Positions 17,355-25,170 of a DNA stretch of 56,915 nucleotides are shown one piece after another (the first letter of the stretch is position 1; each line of letters begins with the position of its first letter). Position numbers and translations under genes: made by a program. Under the pieces are notes generated by a model that did no database searches, was not told the origin of the DNA, and saw nothing but the letters and a program-made list of their open reading frames with translations. Origin of the DNA: CAYTSW01 sp964440605 (GTDB lineage: Bacteria > Planctomycetota > Phycisphaerae > Phycisphaerales > UBA1924); NCBI GenBank assembly GCA_964440605.1, contig CAYTSW010000005.1:1-56915 (forward strand), in the 5' to 3' direction.

Positions 17355-17822
17355 ATGCCCACCATCGAAGAACGCCTCGAGAAGGTCGGACTGGAGCTGC
17401 CCCCGACGCCGGAGGCACTGGCGAACTATGTGCCCGCGGTGAGCGTCTCGGCGGGCCGATTGGTGTTCGTCAGCGGGCAGGTCCCCCTTGTGAAGGGCGC
17501 GCTCCTGGCCACCGGTCGCGTGCCGGACGAAGTCAGCGTCGAGCGGGCCCAGGCCTGCGCACGCCAGTGCGTGCTGAACGCACTCGCCGCCCTCCGCGGC
17601 GCAATCGGCGACCTCAACCGCCTCCGGGGCGTCGTCAAACTCGACGGGTTCGTCGCCTGCGGCCCCGACTTCACCGACCACCCACAGGTCATCAACGGCG
17701 CCAGCGACCTGCTCGTCGAGCTCCTTTACGACGCTGGACGCCACGCCCGCGCCGCGGTCGGCGTCTCCAGCCTGCCCTTAGGCGTGCCCGTGGAGATCGC
17801 CTTCACGTTTCTGGTGGACTAA
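17355..17822 (+). CDS. RidA/YjgF/L-PSP family protein
   Basis: A 155-residue protein of the Rid family, whose best-known members hydrolyse reactive enamine/imine intermediates released by PLP enzymes. Family features seen are LVFVSGQVPLVKG near the N-terminus, NALAALRGAIGDLNRL in the middle, and the C-terminal ARAAVGVSSLPLGVPVEIAF. The last resembles the conserved arginine/VEIE region, with VEIAF here. It is longer than the 125-residue RidA and looks like the YjgF-like subgroup that starts with an extra alpha-helical segment (TIEERLEKVGLELPP). The exact substrate is open. It is monocistronic, facing the aldolase gene. Confidence 0.88.
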   Translation: MPTIEERLEKVGLELPPTPEALANYVPAVSVSAGRLVFVSGQVPLVKGALLATGRVPDEVSVERAQACARQCVLNALAALRGAIGDLNRLRGVVKLDGFVACGPDFTDHPQVINGASDLLVELLYDAGRHARAAVGVSSLPLGVPVEIAFTFLVD

Positions 17823-17847
17823 AGGCGTTCGAGCACGCACCGATCAT

Positions 17848-17864
17848 CGGGCTCGCGCCCGGTG
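17848..17864. repeat. Palindromic intergenic repeat, CACCGGGCGCGAGCCCG family (reverse copy)
   Basis: The plus strand reads CGGGCTCGCGCCCGGTG, the exact reverse complement of 17 bases of the copy at 51260. It sits in the 56-bp gap between convergent stops, where it could act as a hairpin for either transcript. Another copy is at 52351. Confidence 0.6.
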
Positions 17865-17878
17865 TTTGCTCCGCGCCC

Positions 17879-18529
17879 TCACGCGTCGCCGAAGGCCTTC
17901 TTGTAGTCAGAGACGAACTTCTCGAGGCCGCTGTCGGTCAGCGGGTGGGTCATCAGTTGGCCGATGACCTTGAAGGGCAGCGTGCAGACATCGCACCCCG
18001 CCAGCGCGCACTCGACAACGTGTAGCGGGTGGCGGATCGACGCCGCGAGGATCTTGGTGCCGAAGCCGTAGTTGTCGTAGATCGTCCGGATCTGATGGAT
18101 CAGCTCCATGCCCGAGGTGGAGATGTCGTCCACGCGCCCGATGAAGGGGCTGACGAGGAAGGCCCCGGCCTTGGCGACCAGCATCGCCTGCATCGGCTGG
18201 AAGCACAGCGTCAGGTTCGTATCGATGTCCTCGTCGGTCAGCGTCTTGCACGCGCGCAGACCGTCGACGGTGCTCGGCAGTTTCACGACGATGTTGTCGG
18301 CGATCTTCGCCCGCTCGCGCCCCTCGACGATCATCTTTTCGTACTCGGTCGCGATCACCTCCGCCGACACCGGCCCGTCGACGAGCTCGCAGATCTCGCC
18401 CAGTCGCTTGCCGTAGTCCACGCCCTCTTTGGCGATCAGCGACGGATTGGTCGTCACGCCGTCGAGGATGCCCATCTCGTGGGCCTGCCTGATCTCGTCC
18501 ATGTTGGCGGTGTCGATGTAGATCTGCAT
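17879..18529 (-). CDS. fsa: Fructose-6-phosphate aldolase / transaldolase-like protein (TalC/FSA family)
   Basis: A 216-residue single-domain transaldolase-fold enzyme. The Schiff-base lysine is Lys83 in NIVVKLPST. Asp6 (IDTAN) and TTNPSLIAK at 26-34 match the family, as do NLTLCFQPMQAMLVAKAGA and SPFIGRVDD. The length and the start MQIYIDTAN are those of small TalC/FSA proteins, not the 320-residue transaldolases. Gln at the CFQ motif position (Phe-Gln in place of Phe-Ser) is worth noting because this region discriminates transaldolase from fructose-6-phosphate aldolase activity. Function is therefore either; the gene has no pentose-phosphate neighbours here. Confidence 0.92.
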   Translation of the reverse strand: MQIYIDTANMDEIRQAHEMGILDGVTTNPSLIAKEGVDYGKRLGEICELVDGPVSAEVIATEYEKMIVEGRERAKIADNIVVKLPSTVDGLRACKTLTDEDIDTNLTLCFQPMQAMLVAKAGAFLVSPFIGRVDDISTSGMELIHQIRTIYDNYGFGTKILAASIRHPLHVVECALAGCDVCTLPFKVIGQLMTHPLTDSGLEKFVSDYKKAFGDA

Positions 18530-18652
18530 CGTGATGCTCCGGCGCGTGGTGAGTGGTGAGCGGTCGCGTGCGCAGAGGCCTGCGCCGCGCTCAGTGTACC
18601 TCGCTCCGCACCGGTGGCGGGGCGATCGCTCATGAGTTCGTCTTCAAGCCCC

Positions 18653-20176
18653 TCAGCCGAACGCGATGATGCTCAGCACGGTCGTCGCCACGCCCAGCAG
18701 GATCACCGCCACGACCAGCACGATCACCACCGGGTGGCTGAAGACCGACGGCCCCGACTCCTGCCGGGCGATCTCCGCCGGCTGCGACGCCGTCGCCTCG
18801 GCGACCGCGACGAGGTCCATCGTCGTCGCCTCCTTGTGCGCGATCGGGGGCGTGTCCCCCTTGCGCACCGCCCGCAGATCGATCAGCACGTCCTCGCAGC
18901 TCTTGTATCGCTGGCGCCGGCTCTTGGCCATCATCATCTCGATGACCTCCGAGATGCCCGCGCTCAGCTTCGGATTGACGTGGTCCGGCGGGATCACCGG
19001 GCTCTTGAGGTGCTTCTGCATCACCTCGGTCGGGTTCTTCCCGTTGAACGGCACGTTGCCCGTCACCATGTGGTACAGCGTCGCGCCCAACGAATAGATG
19101 TCCGCCTGCGGCCCGACGTTCACCTCGCCACGGATCTGCTCCGGGCTGATGTAGTACGGCGTGCCGTACGCCTTGCCCTGCTCCGCCAGCGCTGCTTCCT
19201 TGTCGTCGATCGCCCGCGCCAGACCCAGGTCCGCCAGCTTGGCGATGTCCGAGTCCGTGATGATGATGTTCTTGGGCTTGACGTCCCGGTGGATCAGGCC
19301 CTTCTGGTGCGCGTGCTTGAGCGCGTCGGCAACGTTGATGATCACGTCCAGCGCGTCGCGCTCGTCGTACCGCTTGCGCTCGACGATCACGTCGTGCACC
19401 GTCCGGCCCTCCACGTACTCCATCACGAAGTAGTGGAACTCGCCCGCCTGGCCCACGTCGAAGGCCTGCACCACGTTGGGGTGGTTGAGCTGCGCAGCCG
19501 CGCGACCCTCGGCGTAGAAGCGCTCGATGAACTGGCGATTGGACGAGAACTTGCGGGGCAGCACCTTGATCGCCACCACCCGATCGAGGCTCAACTGGCG
19601 CGCCTTGAAAACCGCCGCCATCGCGCCTGCGCCCACCTTGCCGATGACGTGGTACCCCGGGATCTGCTGACCCTTGCGCTCGGCCTCGGCCTGCGCGCGC
19701 AGGCGGTCGAGCTGGCGCCCCGTGATCAGCTCACGCGCCACCATCGCCTGCGCGAGCGAACGCTCGCTCGGGTCGACGCTCGACTCGAGCAACTCCTCCC
19801 GCAGACCCTCGACGTCATCGGCGGTCGCCAACCCCTGCTCGACCACGAGCTTGCCGATGATCGTGTCGACGTTGGTCGTCCCGCCGGGCCCTTTCGTCGC
19901 CGAGGTCGGGCCGGTGTCGGTCAGTCCCCCGGTCTCGGACACGCCGGTCGAGTCGCCGGAGGTCGACGACTCGGGGTTGGCCTCGGCCTGCCCCCCGCCC
20001 GTGAGGATCTCCACGGTGTCCGCCGGCATGGGCACGCGGTCGCCCTTCTCGGTCTCGTGCTCGTCGCCCGGCATGGGCAGCGGCCCGCTGTCGTCGCCCG
20101 TGCGCGAGTCCTCGGGCATCGGGAGGCGTGATTCCTCGTTCGGGTCGCCTGAAGATGGTCTGCTGCCGCCGGCCAT
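18653..20176 (-). CDS. Membrane-anchored Ser/Thr protein kinase
   Basis: A 507-residue Hanks-type kinase. The N-terminal 100 residues are low complexity and contain three PMP motifs (LPMPEDS, LPMPGDE, VPMPADT). Residues about 102-165 contain two helical repeats (IIGKLVVEQGLAT and LAQAMVARELITGRQLDRL) resembling the GspE/MshEN N-terminal domain. The kinase domain starts at IPGYHVIG, with glycine loop GKVGAGAMAAVFKA, Lys204 in VAIKVL, catalytic loop HRDVKPKN at 296-303 and DLGLA (DLG for DFG) at 316. One C-terminal helix (about 484-505) leaves almost nothing outside the membrane, so there is no sensor domain. I start at MAGGSRPS; 57 more codons are open upstream. Confidence 0.92.
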   Translation of the reverse strand: MAGGSRPSSGDPNEESRLPMPEDSRTGDDSGPLPMPGDEHETEKGDRVPMPADTVEILTGGGQAEANPESSTSGDSTGVSETGGLTDTGPTSATKGPGGTTNVDTIIGKLVVEQGLATADDVEGLREELLESSVDPSERSLAQAMVARELITGRQLDRLRAQAEAERKGQQIPGYHVIGKVGAGAMAAVFKARQLSLDRVVAIKVLPRKFSSNRQFIERFYAEGRAAAQLNHPNVVQAFDVGQAGEFHYFVMEYVEGRTVHDVIVERKRYDERDALDVIINVADALKHAHQKGLIHRDVKPKNIIITDSDIAKLADLGLARAIDDKEAALAEQGKAYGTPYYISPEQIRGEVNVGPQADIYSLGATLYHMVTGNVPFNGKNPTEVMQKHLKSPVIPPDHVNPKLSAGISEVIEMMMAKSRRQRYKSCEDVLIDLRAVRKGDTPPIAHKEATTMDLVAVAEATASQPAEIARQESGPSVFSHPVVIVLVVAVILLGVATTVLSIIAFG

Positions 20177-20502
20177 GCGCGCGTGTTCGCCGCTCCTGGG
20201 GTAAGCCGGCAAACTAGGGTTCCCCGAAGGGGGTGTCAACGCCGCGGCATTGCCGGAGCGCAGCCTTCGCTCGCCCCACGGATTGTTGTGTGCATCACCG
20301 ACCGACATTCGGATCTCCTGACGAACTCCCGCCTGCTCTATCCGCAACGCCCCCAGCGGGGGTTGCGAGCAACGTTCGCGAGCCGGGCCGAAGCAGGGGG
20401 AGAACGTCAGGGAACAAGGTCGTTGATCGCAGCACGCTAAGACGCCCCGCCGAGGGACGGGGCGTAGGTCGAAGACTTCCTATCAGATTCCGAACAAACC
20501 GA
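20177..20502. other. Intergenic region between kinase start and gap stop, with a hairpin
   Basis: These 326 bp hold the kinase promoter region, a hairpin at 20343-20367 (CGCAAC-G-CCCCC / GGGGGTTGCG with a one-base bulge), and the terminator-like hairpin of gap. The frame of the kinase is open up to 20347, so a longer kinase N-terminus cannot be excluded. No other gene is visible. Confidence 0.45.
20442..20465 (-). terminator. Probable terminator hairpin downstream of gap
   Basis: Arms ACGCCCCG (20442-20449) and CGGGGCGT (20458-20465) with an 8-nt loop lie 38 bp past the gap stop. Only CTTAG follows on the minus strand, so the T-run is weak. Confidence 0.5.
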
Positions 20503-21519
20503 TCAGGCGTCCGCCTGAGCCATCATCTCGATCATGTCGAGGCAGCGGCAGGCGTAGCCCCACTCGTTGTCGTACCAGCTCACCACCTTGAAGAAGTTCT
20601 GGTTGAGCTCGATGCCCGCCGCGGCGTCGTAGATCGAGCTCGCCGGGTGCGTCACGAAATCGCTCGAAACCACCTGGTCATCCGTGTATTCCAACACGCC
20701 CTTCATCGGACCCTCGGCCGCCTGCTTCATCGCGGCGCTGATGTCCGCCAGGCTCGTCGCCTTTTCGGTGCGGAAGGTGAGGTCGACGCACGAGACGTCC
20801 GCCGTTGGCACGCGGAAGGCCATGCCCGTCAGCTTGCCCTTGAGGTTGGGCAGGCACAGCGCCACAGCCTTGGCGGCACCGGTGCTCGCCGGGATGATGT
20901 TCTGGTACGCGTTCCGACCGCCGCGGAAGTCCTTCTTGGAAGGCCCGTCCTGCGTGGGCTGCGTCGCGGTCGCGGCGTGGACGGTCGTCATCAGGCCCTC
21001 GGAGAGCCCGAATCCGTCGTCGATCACCTTGGCGATCGGCGCCAGGCAGTTCGTCGTGCACGAGGCGTTGGAGACCACGTGGTGCTTGGCCGGGTCGTAC
21101 ACCTCGTGATTGACCTTATAGCAGATGGTCGGCATATCTTCGGGGGTCTTGGTGGGCGCCGAGATGAGCACGCGCTTGCACCCGCCCTTGTCGATGTGCT
21201 TGCGGGCGTCGTCGATCTTCGTGAACAGGCCCGTGGACTCGAGCACGTAGTCGACGCCCAGGTCGCCCCAGGGCAGGTCCGCCGGATCGCGCTCGGCCAG
21301 TGTCTTGGTCGTCTTGCCGTCGACCGTGAAGGAGCCCTCGGTGGAGGAGATGTCCTTGCCGAGACGCCCGTGCATGGTGTCGTACTTGAGGAGGTACGCG
21401 AGGTTGTCGGCGGGGACGAGGTCGTTGACCGCGACGAACTCGAAGCCGCGCTCCAGACCCGCGCGGTAGGCCAGCCGACCGATGCGCCCGAAACCGTTGA
21501 TGCCAACGCGAATCGCCAT
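20503..21519 (-). CDS. gap: Glyceraldehyde-3-phosphate dehydrogenase
   Basis: A 338-residue NAD(P)-dependent enzyme of glycolysis, oxidising and phosphorylating glyceraldehyde 3-phosphate. The Rossmann start is INGFGRIGRLAYRAG, the catalytic Cys154 is in SNASCTTNCLAP, and the C-terminal signature WYDNEWGYACRCLDMIE is intact. Asn32 follows the second strand (VAVND), where NAD-preferring enzymes keep Asp nearby, so NAD use is likely. The length is normal and no insertions are evident. The gene stands alone, with a hairpin after its stop. Confidence 0.97.
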   Translation of the reverse strand: MAIRVGINGFGRIGRLAYRAGLERGFEFVAVNDLVPADNLAYLLKYDTMHGRLGKDISSTEGSFTVDGKTTKTLAERDPADLPWGDLGVDYVLESTGLFTKIDDARKHIDKGGCKRVLISAPTKTPEDMPTICYKVNHEVYDPAKHHVVSNASCTTNCLAPIAKVIDDGFGLSEGLMTTVHAATATQPTQDGPSKKDFRGGRNAYQNIIPASTGAAKAVALCLPNLKGKLTGMAFRVPTADVSCVDLTFRTEKATSLADISAAMKQAAEGPMKGVLEYTDDQVVSSDFVTHPASSIYDAAAGIELNQNFFKVVSWYDNEWGYACRCLDMIEMMAQADA

Positions 21520-21691
21520 GATGCAAGTCCCTTCGAAGCAGGGGGGGGAGGTGTGTTTGGGAACTCAGACTTCCGAGCCCGAGCATAGGCGCACGCGTCA
21601 GGGTCTCCCTGCACTTCGAGCGTTCTGCACCGCGTCTGTGCGCGCGGTGAGCCCCCTGGACACCCCGTCGAAAGCGCTGCACCCTGACCGT

Positions 21692-21895
21692 GTGAACGCG
21701 TCCAACGACGAGCATCAAGCGGCCGCCGAGTCCGAGACGCCCGAACTCGACGCGCTGATTGAGACGGACCGCCGCTTCCGCGACCTCACGCTCCGCCGAA
21801 CCCCGCTCGGCCGCGCCTGTGTGCGCATGTACGAAACGCTCTGGCCACCCCTCGCCCGAGCGGTGGGCGGTCGGGCCCGCTTCGCTCGATGGTGA
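21692..21895 (+). CDS. Small unidentified protein
   Basis: A 67-residue frame from GTG 21692 to TGA 21895. Nearly every codon ends in G or C, matching the genome's coding bias, which argues for a real gene. The second half reads RRFRDLTLRRTPLGRACVRMYETLWPP when taken in two parts; it is basic and has no signal peptide or membrane helix. It is divergent from gap and is followed by a palindromic repeat. No family recognised; the start codon is uncertain. Confidence 0.42.
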   Translation: MNASNDEHQAAAESETPELDALIETDRRFRDLTLRRTPLGRACVRMYETLWPPLARAVGGRARFARW

Positions 21896-21953
21896 GGATG
21901 CTGCTTCGGCCGATCATTGGAACGGTCCAAGCCATTGCAGCATCGGACGCCGA

Positions 21954-21988
21954 GCACTGACCTCACAAAGCCGAGGTCAGCGGCACCC
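21954..21988. repeat. Palindromic repeat of the CTGACCTC/GAGGTCAG family
   Basis: GCACTGACCTC is followed by a short spacer and then CCGAGGTCAGCGGCACCC, an imperfect inverted repeat able to fold. The same unit occurs three times at 34622-34764, about 13 kb away. The surrounding 166 bp (21896-22061) hold no gene, only this element and a CT-rich run. Confidence 0.65.
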
Positions 21989-22061
21989 GAGGCCCTGTCA
22001 CCCGTCTCCCCTCTCCCCTCTGCGCTCTCTGCCTTCTCCGCGCCTCTGCGTACGGCCTTTC

Positions 22062-23246
22062 CTACCCAAGCATGTCAGCGAGGACAGCAAGTCCCTCCTC
22101 GAGCCGATCCTCCGCCGTCGCGAAGCTCAGGCGGAAGTGCGTGTCGCGCGAGGAGAACGCCTCGCCCGGAATCACCAGCAGGTTCCGCTGGACCGCGGCT
22201 TCGAAGAGCTGCGTTCCCGTCATGCCCAGCTTCTCGGGCACCTCGACGAACGCGTAGAACGCTCCGCCCGGCTCGGGGATCCGCGTCAGCGGGCTCAGCA
22301 CTTCCAGCACCCGCGCGCACCGCTTGGCGTAGTCGTCCACCGCTGAGCGCATGTCCACGTCGAACGACGCCACGCACCCGTGTTGCAGCGGCGTCGGGGC
22401 GCAAACCCAGGTGTATTGCTGCAACGTGCTCATCTTGCCGATGAGCCACGCCGGGCCGGCCGCGTAACCCATGCGCCATCCCGTGCACCCATACGTCTTC
22501 CCAAACCCGCGGATGACCAACACGTCCTCGTGCGCACCGTCGAAGCGAGCCGGGCTCGGCGCACGGCTGCCCCCGGGCGTCTCGACGCGGTGCGACGCGA
22601 ACGTGAACTCGTCGTAGATCTCGTCCGAGATGAGCACCACGTCCTTGGCCCGGCATAGCTCCAGCAGGTCGCGACACTCGGCCTCGGTCAGCACCACCCC
22701 CGCCGGGTTGGAAGGCGAAACGCAGAGCACCGCCTTCGTGCGGGCGGTGATCAGCGGCTCGACGCGTTCCGCCGTCATGCGCAGATCCGGGTACGTGTCG
22801 CACAGCACCGCTTTGCCGCCCGCGAGCGTCGCCATGTTGGGGTACGCGACGAAGTACGGATCGGGAATCACGATCTCGTCCTCGGGTTCGCTGAGCAGGC
22901 TGAGCATCATCAGCACGAGCGCCGCCGATGTGCCGGCGGTCACCATCGCCTGAGTCGAAGCGCCCTTCCTGCCGATGTCGCTGGGCCAGCCCAGGTCACG
23001 CGAGACCTGCTGGCGCACCCGACGCAGCAGCGGCTCGACGCCCTGCGTCATCGAATAGGCGTTCTTGTCCTGCTCGATCGCCTCGATCGCGGCGCGCTTC
23101 AACGCGTCGGGCACGCCGAAGTCGGGCTGCCCGATCGAGAGATTGATCGGGTCCCGCATCGTCGCGCCGAGTTCAAAGACGCGGCGGATGCCCGAGGCGT
23201 CGATCGCCTTGGCGCGCGGTGACAGCAACCGGTGTGGATCAAGCAT
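22062..23246 (-). CDS. PLP-dependent aminotransferase, aspartate/alanine aminotransferase-like
   Basis: A 394-residue fold-type I aminotransferase. The PLP lysine is Lys250 in RGFGKTYGCTGWR and the substrate-binding Asn180 is in VSPSNPAG. The PLP-ring aspartate is in LISDEIYDEF, and the C-terminal arginine region is HFRLSFAT. The N-terminus INLSIGQPDFGVP is typical of subgroup I-gamma enzymes. Substrate is probably an amino acid/2-oxoacid pair such as aspartate or alanine, but cannot be narrowed from these motifs. A GAGGTG ribosome site precedes the ATG. It is the last gene of the long minus-strand block and lies 38 bp after the small basic protein gene. Confidence 0.92.
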   Translation of the reverse strand: MLDPHRLLSPRAKAIDASGIRRVFELGATMRDPINLSIGQPDFGVPDALKRAAIEAIEQDKNAYSMTQGVEPLLRRVRQQVSRDLGWPSDIGRKGASTQAMVTAGTSAALVLMMLSLLSEPEDEIVIPDPYFVAYPNMATLAGGKAVLCDTYPDLRMTAERVEPLITARTKAVLCVSPSNPAGVVLTEAECRDLLELCRAKDVVLISDEIYDEFTFASHRVETPGGSRAPSPARFDGAHEDVLVIRGFGKTYGCTGWRMGYAAGPAWLIGKMSTLQQYTWVCAPTPLQHGCVASFDVDMRSAVDDYAKRCARVLEVLSPLTRIPEPGGAFYAFVEVPEKLGMTGTQLFEAAVQRNLLVIPGEAFSSRDTHFRLSFATAEDRLEEGLAVLADMLG

Positions 23247-23284
23247 CGCGCACCTCGTTCCCGCCCCACGCCCTCAGGTGATGA

Positions 23285-23458
23285 TCAGGAAACGCCGGGC
23301 GTGATCTTCGTCTTGGGAAGGCCGATGACGGGCTTGTTGTCCGTCTTGGCGTTATACCCGCGCTGGTCCTTGAGCGCTTCGACGCGCTCGTGACGCTTGA
23401 GGACGTTGCGCTTGCCCTTGAGGTTGCCGCTGGTCTTGAGGCTGGAGTCGAGGCTCAT
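23285..23458 (-). CDS. Small basic protein of the Verrucomicrobia/Planctomycetes/Chlamydiae family
   Basis: A 57-residue, strongly basic protein starting MSLDSSLKTSGNLKGKRNVL and continuing with ALKDQRGY and IGLPKTKI. This is the pattern of a tiny family conserved across the PVC bacteria (TIGR04137 in my memory), of unknown function, possibly linked to ribosomes or RNA because of its charge. It is too short for a standard ORF cut-off but has an intact ATG and TGA and sits in a tidy gap between the SPOR-like gene and the aminotransferase, same strand. It is one of the best lineage clues in the window. Confidence 0.85.
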   Translation of the reverse strand: MSLDSSLKTSGNLKGKRNVLKRHERVEALKDQRGYNAKTDNKPVIGLPKTKITPGVS

Positions 23459-23521
23459 CGGTCGGTGTCCTTCCGCCCGAGGCGGCGGGTGCTGGCTCGC
23501 GAGCGGTTTGCTCGCATTGAT

Positions 23522-24349
23522 TCAGAACTTATCCCACAACGGGTCGAAGGGGACCTGTCGCCCGCGTTCATCGCGATAGGCCTCGACCACGCGCCGTACC
23601 CGCTCCTGATGGTCGCGGAACTGCCCGGCGCGGTACTGCTCGCTGCTGAGGCCTTCCAGCGACACAACGCGGAAGAGACGACTATTGACCCGCACCACCA
23701 CCACGTCAAGCCCGTTCTCTTCCAGGTGCTCGGCCAGCGCCACCGCCCGGTCCCGTCCCGCCGCGGCCACGGTCAGGTAGTTCAACCCGCGTGTGCGCGG
23801 GTCGGCCTGCCGCCCTTCCACGACGACGACTCCGCTCGCGTTCGCTCTCCGCGGCGTGGGATCCTGAACATTGCCCGAACCATCATCCGCGTTTCGGTCG
23901 GGACCGGGCTCTACCGGTCCGTTCGGCCGCGGCTCGGGCGTGGTCCCTCCTTCGGCCAGCCCGTCCTGTCGCTCCACACGCTGATTCAGCGGGTCGAGGG
24001 GCGTCGCGGGCGCGGTCAGCGCGGCGATCTCCGTCTTCAGCCGGTCCACTTCGCCCGACTGCTGACGATGCCCGATCAGGTAGCCGAAGAACCACGCCCC
24101 GATCACCGCCGCCGCGGCGAACAGCATCACGCCAAGCGGTTGCTGGCGGGCGTGATCGTCGAGTTCGCCCGAGGTTTGTGGGGCCGGTCGGGAGGGCGAT
24201 TCGACACGCTGCGGCGTCGGAGCGACCTTGGGCTCCACGGCCGGGCGCTCAGCCGGAACGCTCGTTCCGCGCGCACGCGATGACGACACGCGGGCACGGT
24301 CATCGATGAGTTCGTACAGGGCAGGGCCCGACCGGCGGTTCTTGGCCAT
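23522..24349 (-). CDS. Single-span membrane protein with SPOR-like C-terminus
   Basis: A 275-residue protein. The N-terminal 70 residues are charged and Pro-rich, followed by one membrane helix (about 73-92, GVMLFAAAAVIGAWFFGYLI). A short helix with QQSGEVDRLKTEIAAL and a Pro/Glu-rich linker come next. The last 80 residues, NYLTVAAAGRDRAVALAEHL then GLDVVVVRVNSRLFRVVSLE, look like a SPOR domain: a repeated beta-alpha-beta unit that binds denuded peptidoglycan at division sites. The SPOR call is from pattern only and is moderate. The order is acpS, this gene, small basic protein, all on one strand. Confidence 0.7.
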   Translation of the reverse strand: MAKNRRSGPALYELIDDRARVSSSRARGTSVPAERPAVEPKVAPTPQRVESPSRPAPQTSGELDDHARQQPLGVMLFAAAAVIGAWFFGYLIGHRQQSGEVDRLKTEIAALTAPATPLDPLNQRVERQDGLAEGGTTPEPRPNGPVEPGPDRNADDGSGNVQDPTPRRANASGVVVVEGRQADPRTRGLNYLTVAAAGRDRAVALAEHLEENGLDVVVVRVNSRLFRVVSLEGLSSEQYRAGQFRDHQERVRRVVEAYRDERGRQVPFDPLWDKF

Positions 24350-24418
24350 AGCTCTATTCTCGGCATATCAGCCGCGATGGGGCAAACGCTCCCCCAGAAA
24401 CCGGCGATGACGTCCGTC

Positions 24419-24820
24419 TCACGTGCTCCCGATGACCGAAGCCATCGCCGACGACTCCGTGTGCGACATCGACACCGCCCAGCGTTCAACGCCCAACTCC
24501 GCCGCCCGCAGAGCGGCCCGGCCCGTCAAGTGCACGCTCGGTGCCCCGGCATCGTCTCGCCTGACCTCCACGTCGGTCCAGGCCACGCCCTGCCCCCAGC
24601 CCGTGCCCAGGGCCTTGAAGACGGCTTCCTTGGCCGCGAACCGCGCCGCGTACCGCTCGGCCCGGCGCGGGCCGCCTGCCTCGCAGTATTCGCGTTCGCT
24701 CGCGGTGAAGCAGCGCTCGACGAACCGTTCGGGATGCTGGCCGAGCATGCGCTCGATGCGCGGCACCTCGATGAGGTCCACACCGTGAACGAGCACGCCC
24801 GGGGCCGCCTCGTCGGGCAC
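24419..24820 (-). CDS. acpS: Holo-[acyl-carrier-protein] synthase
   Basis: A 133-residue phosphopantetheinyl transferase that moves 4'-phosphopantetheine from CoA to the serine of acyl carrier protein. The Mg-binding acids are Asp15 in HGVDLIEVPRIE and Glu65 in FAAKEAVFKALG. The region RCFTASEREYCEAGG and the end WAVSMSHTESSAMASVI also fit. The start is GTG 24820, three bases after the FmdB-like stop; a second GTG at about residue 9 would still keep the first motif. It is slightly longer than the 120-125-residue family norm. Confidence 0.93.
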   Translation of the reverse strand: MPDEAAPGVLVHGVDLIEVPRIERMLGQHPERFVERCFTASEREYCEAGGPRRAERYAARFAAKEAVFKALGTGWGQGVAWTDVEVRRDDAGAPSVHLTGRAALRAAELGVERWAVSMSHTESSAMASVIGST

Positions 24821-24823
24821 GCC

Positions 24824-25168
24824 TCAGGACGCCTTCTTCTTCTTCGTCGACTTCGCCTCGGACGGGGCCGGTTTGTCATTCTTCGCGGTGTCGGGTGTTT
24901 TTGTCCCGCCGGTGTCGGCCTTGTCCTTCGTGTCCTTCTTGCCGCTCTCGGGCTTGTCGGCTTCGGCGGCCTTCTTGTAGCCCTCCGAGCGGTAGTCGGT
25001 CTCGTAGAACCCGCCGCCCTTGAAGATCACGCCGGCGCCGGTCCCGATGAGGCGCTCGAGCTTGAGCGCGCCGCACTCGGGGCACTTCTTCTTGGGCGCA
25101 TCCTTCATGCTCTGGAAGAGCTCGAAGGCATGGTCGCAGTTGCGGCAGACATAGTCGTACGTCGGCAT
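24824..25168 (-). CDS. FmdB-family zinc ribbon protein
   Basis: A 114-residue protein whose first 60 residues form the FmdB/CxxC_CxxC zinc ribbon: Cys8 and Cys11 (YVCRNCDH), then Cys29 and Cys32 (KKCPECG). KLERLIGTGAGVIFKGGGFYETD follows in two parts as in the family. The last 50 residues are a Lys/Asp/Ser/Thr-rich disordered tail ending in KKKKAS. FmdB-like ribbons have been called putative regulators, but their job is poorly defined. The stop of grpE is two bases upstream, so it is coupled to the chaperone genes. Confidence 0.9.
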   Translation of the reverse strand: MPTYDYVCRNCDHAFELFQSMKDAPKKKCPECGALKLERLIGTGAGVIFKGGGFYETDYRSEGYKKAAEADKPESGKKDTKDKADTGGTKTPDTAKNDKPAPSEAKSTKKKKAS

Positions 25169-25170
25169 GG

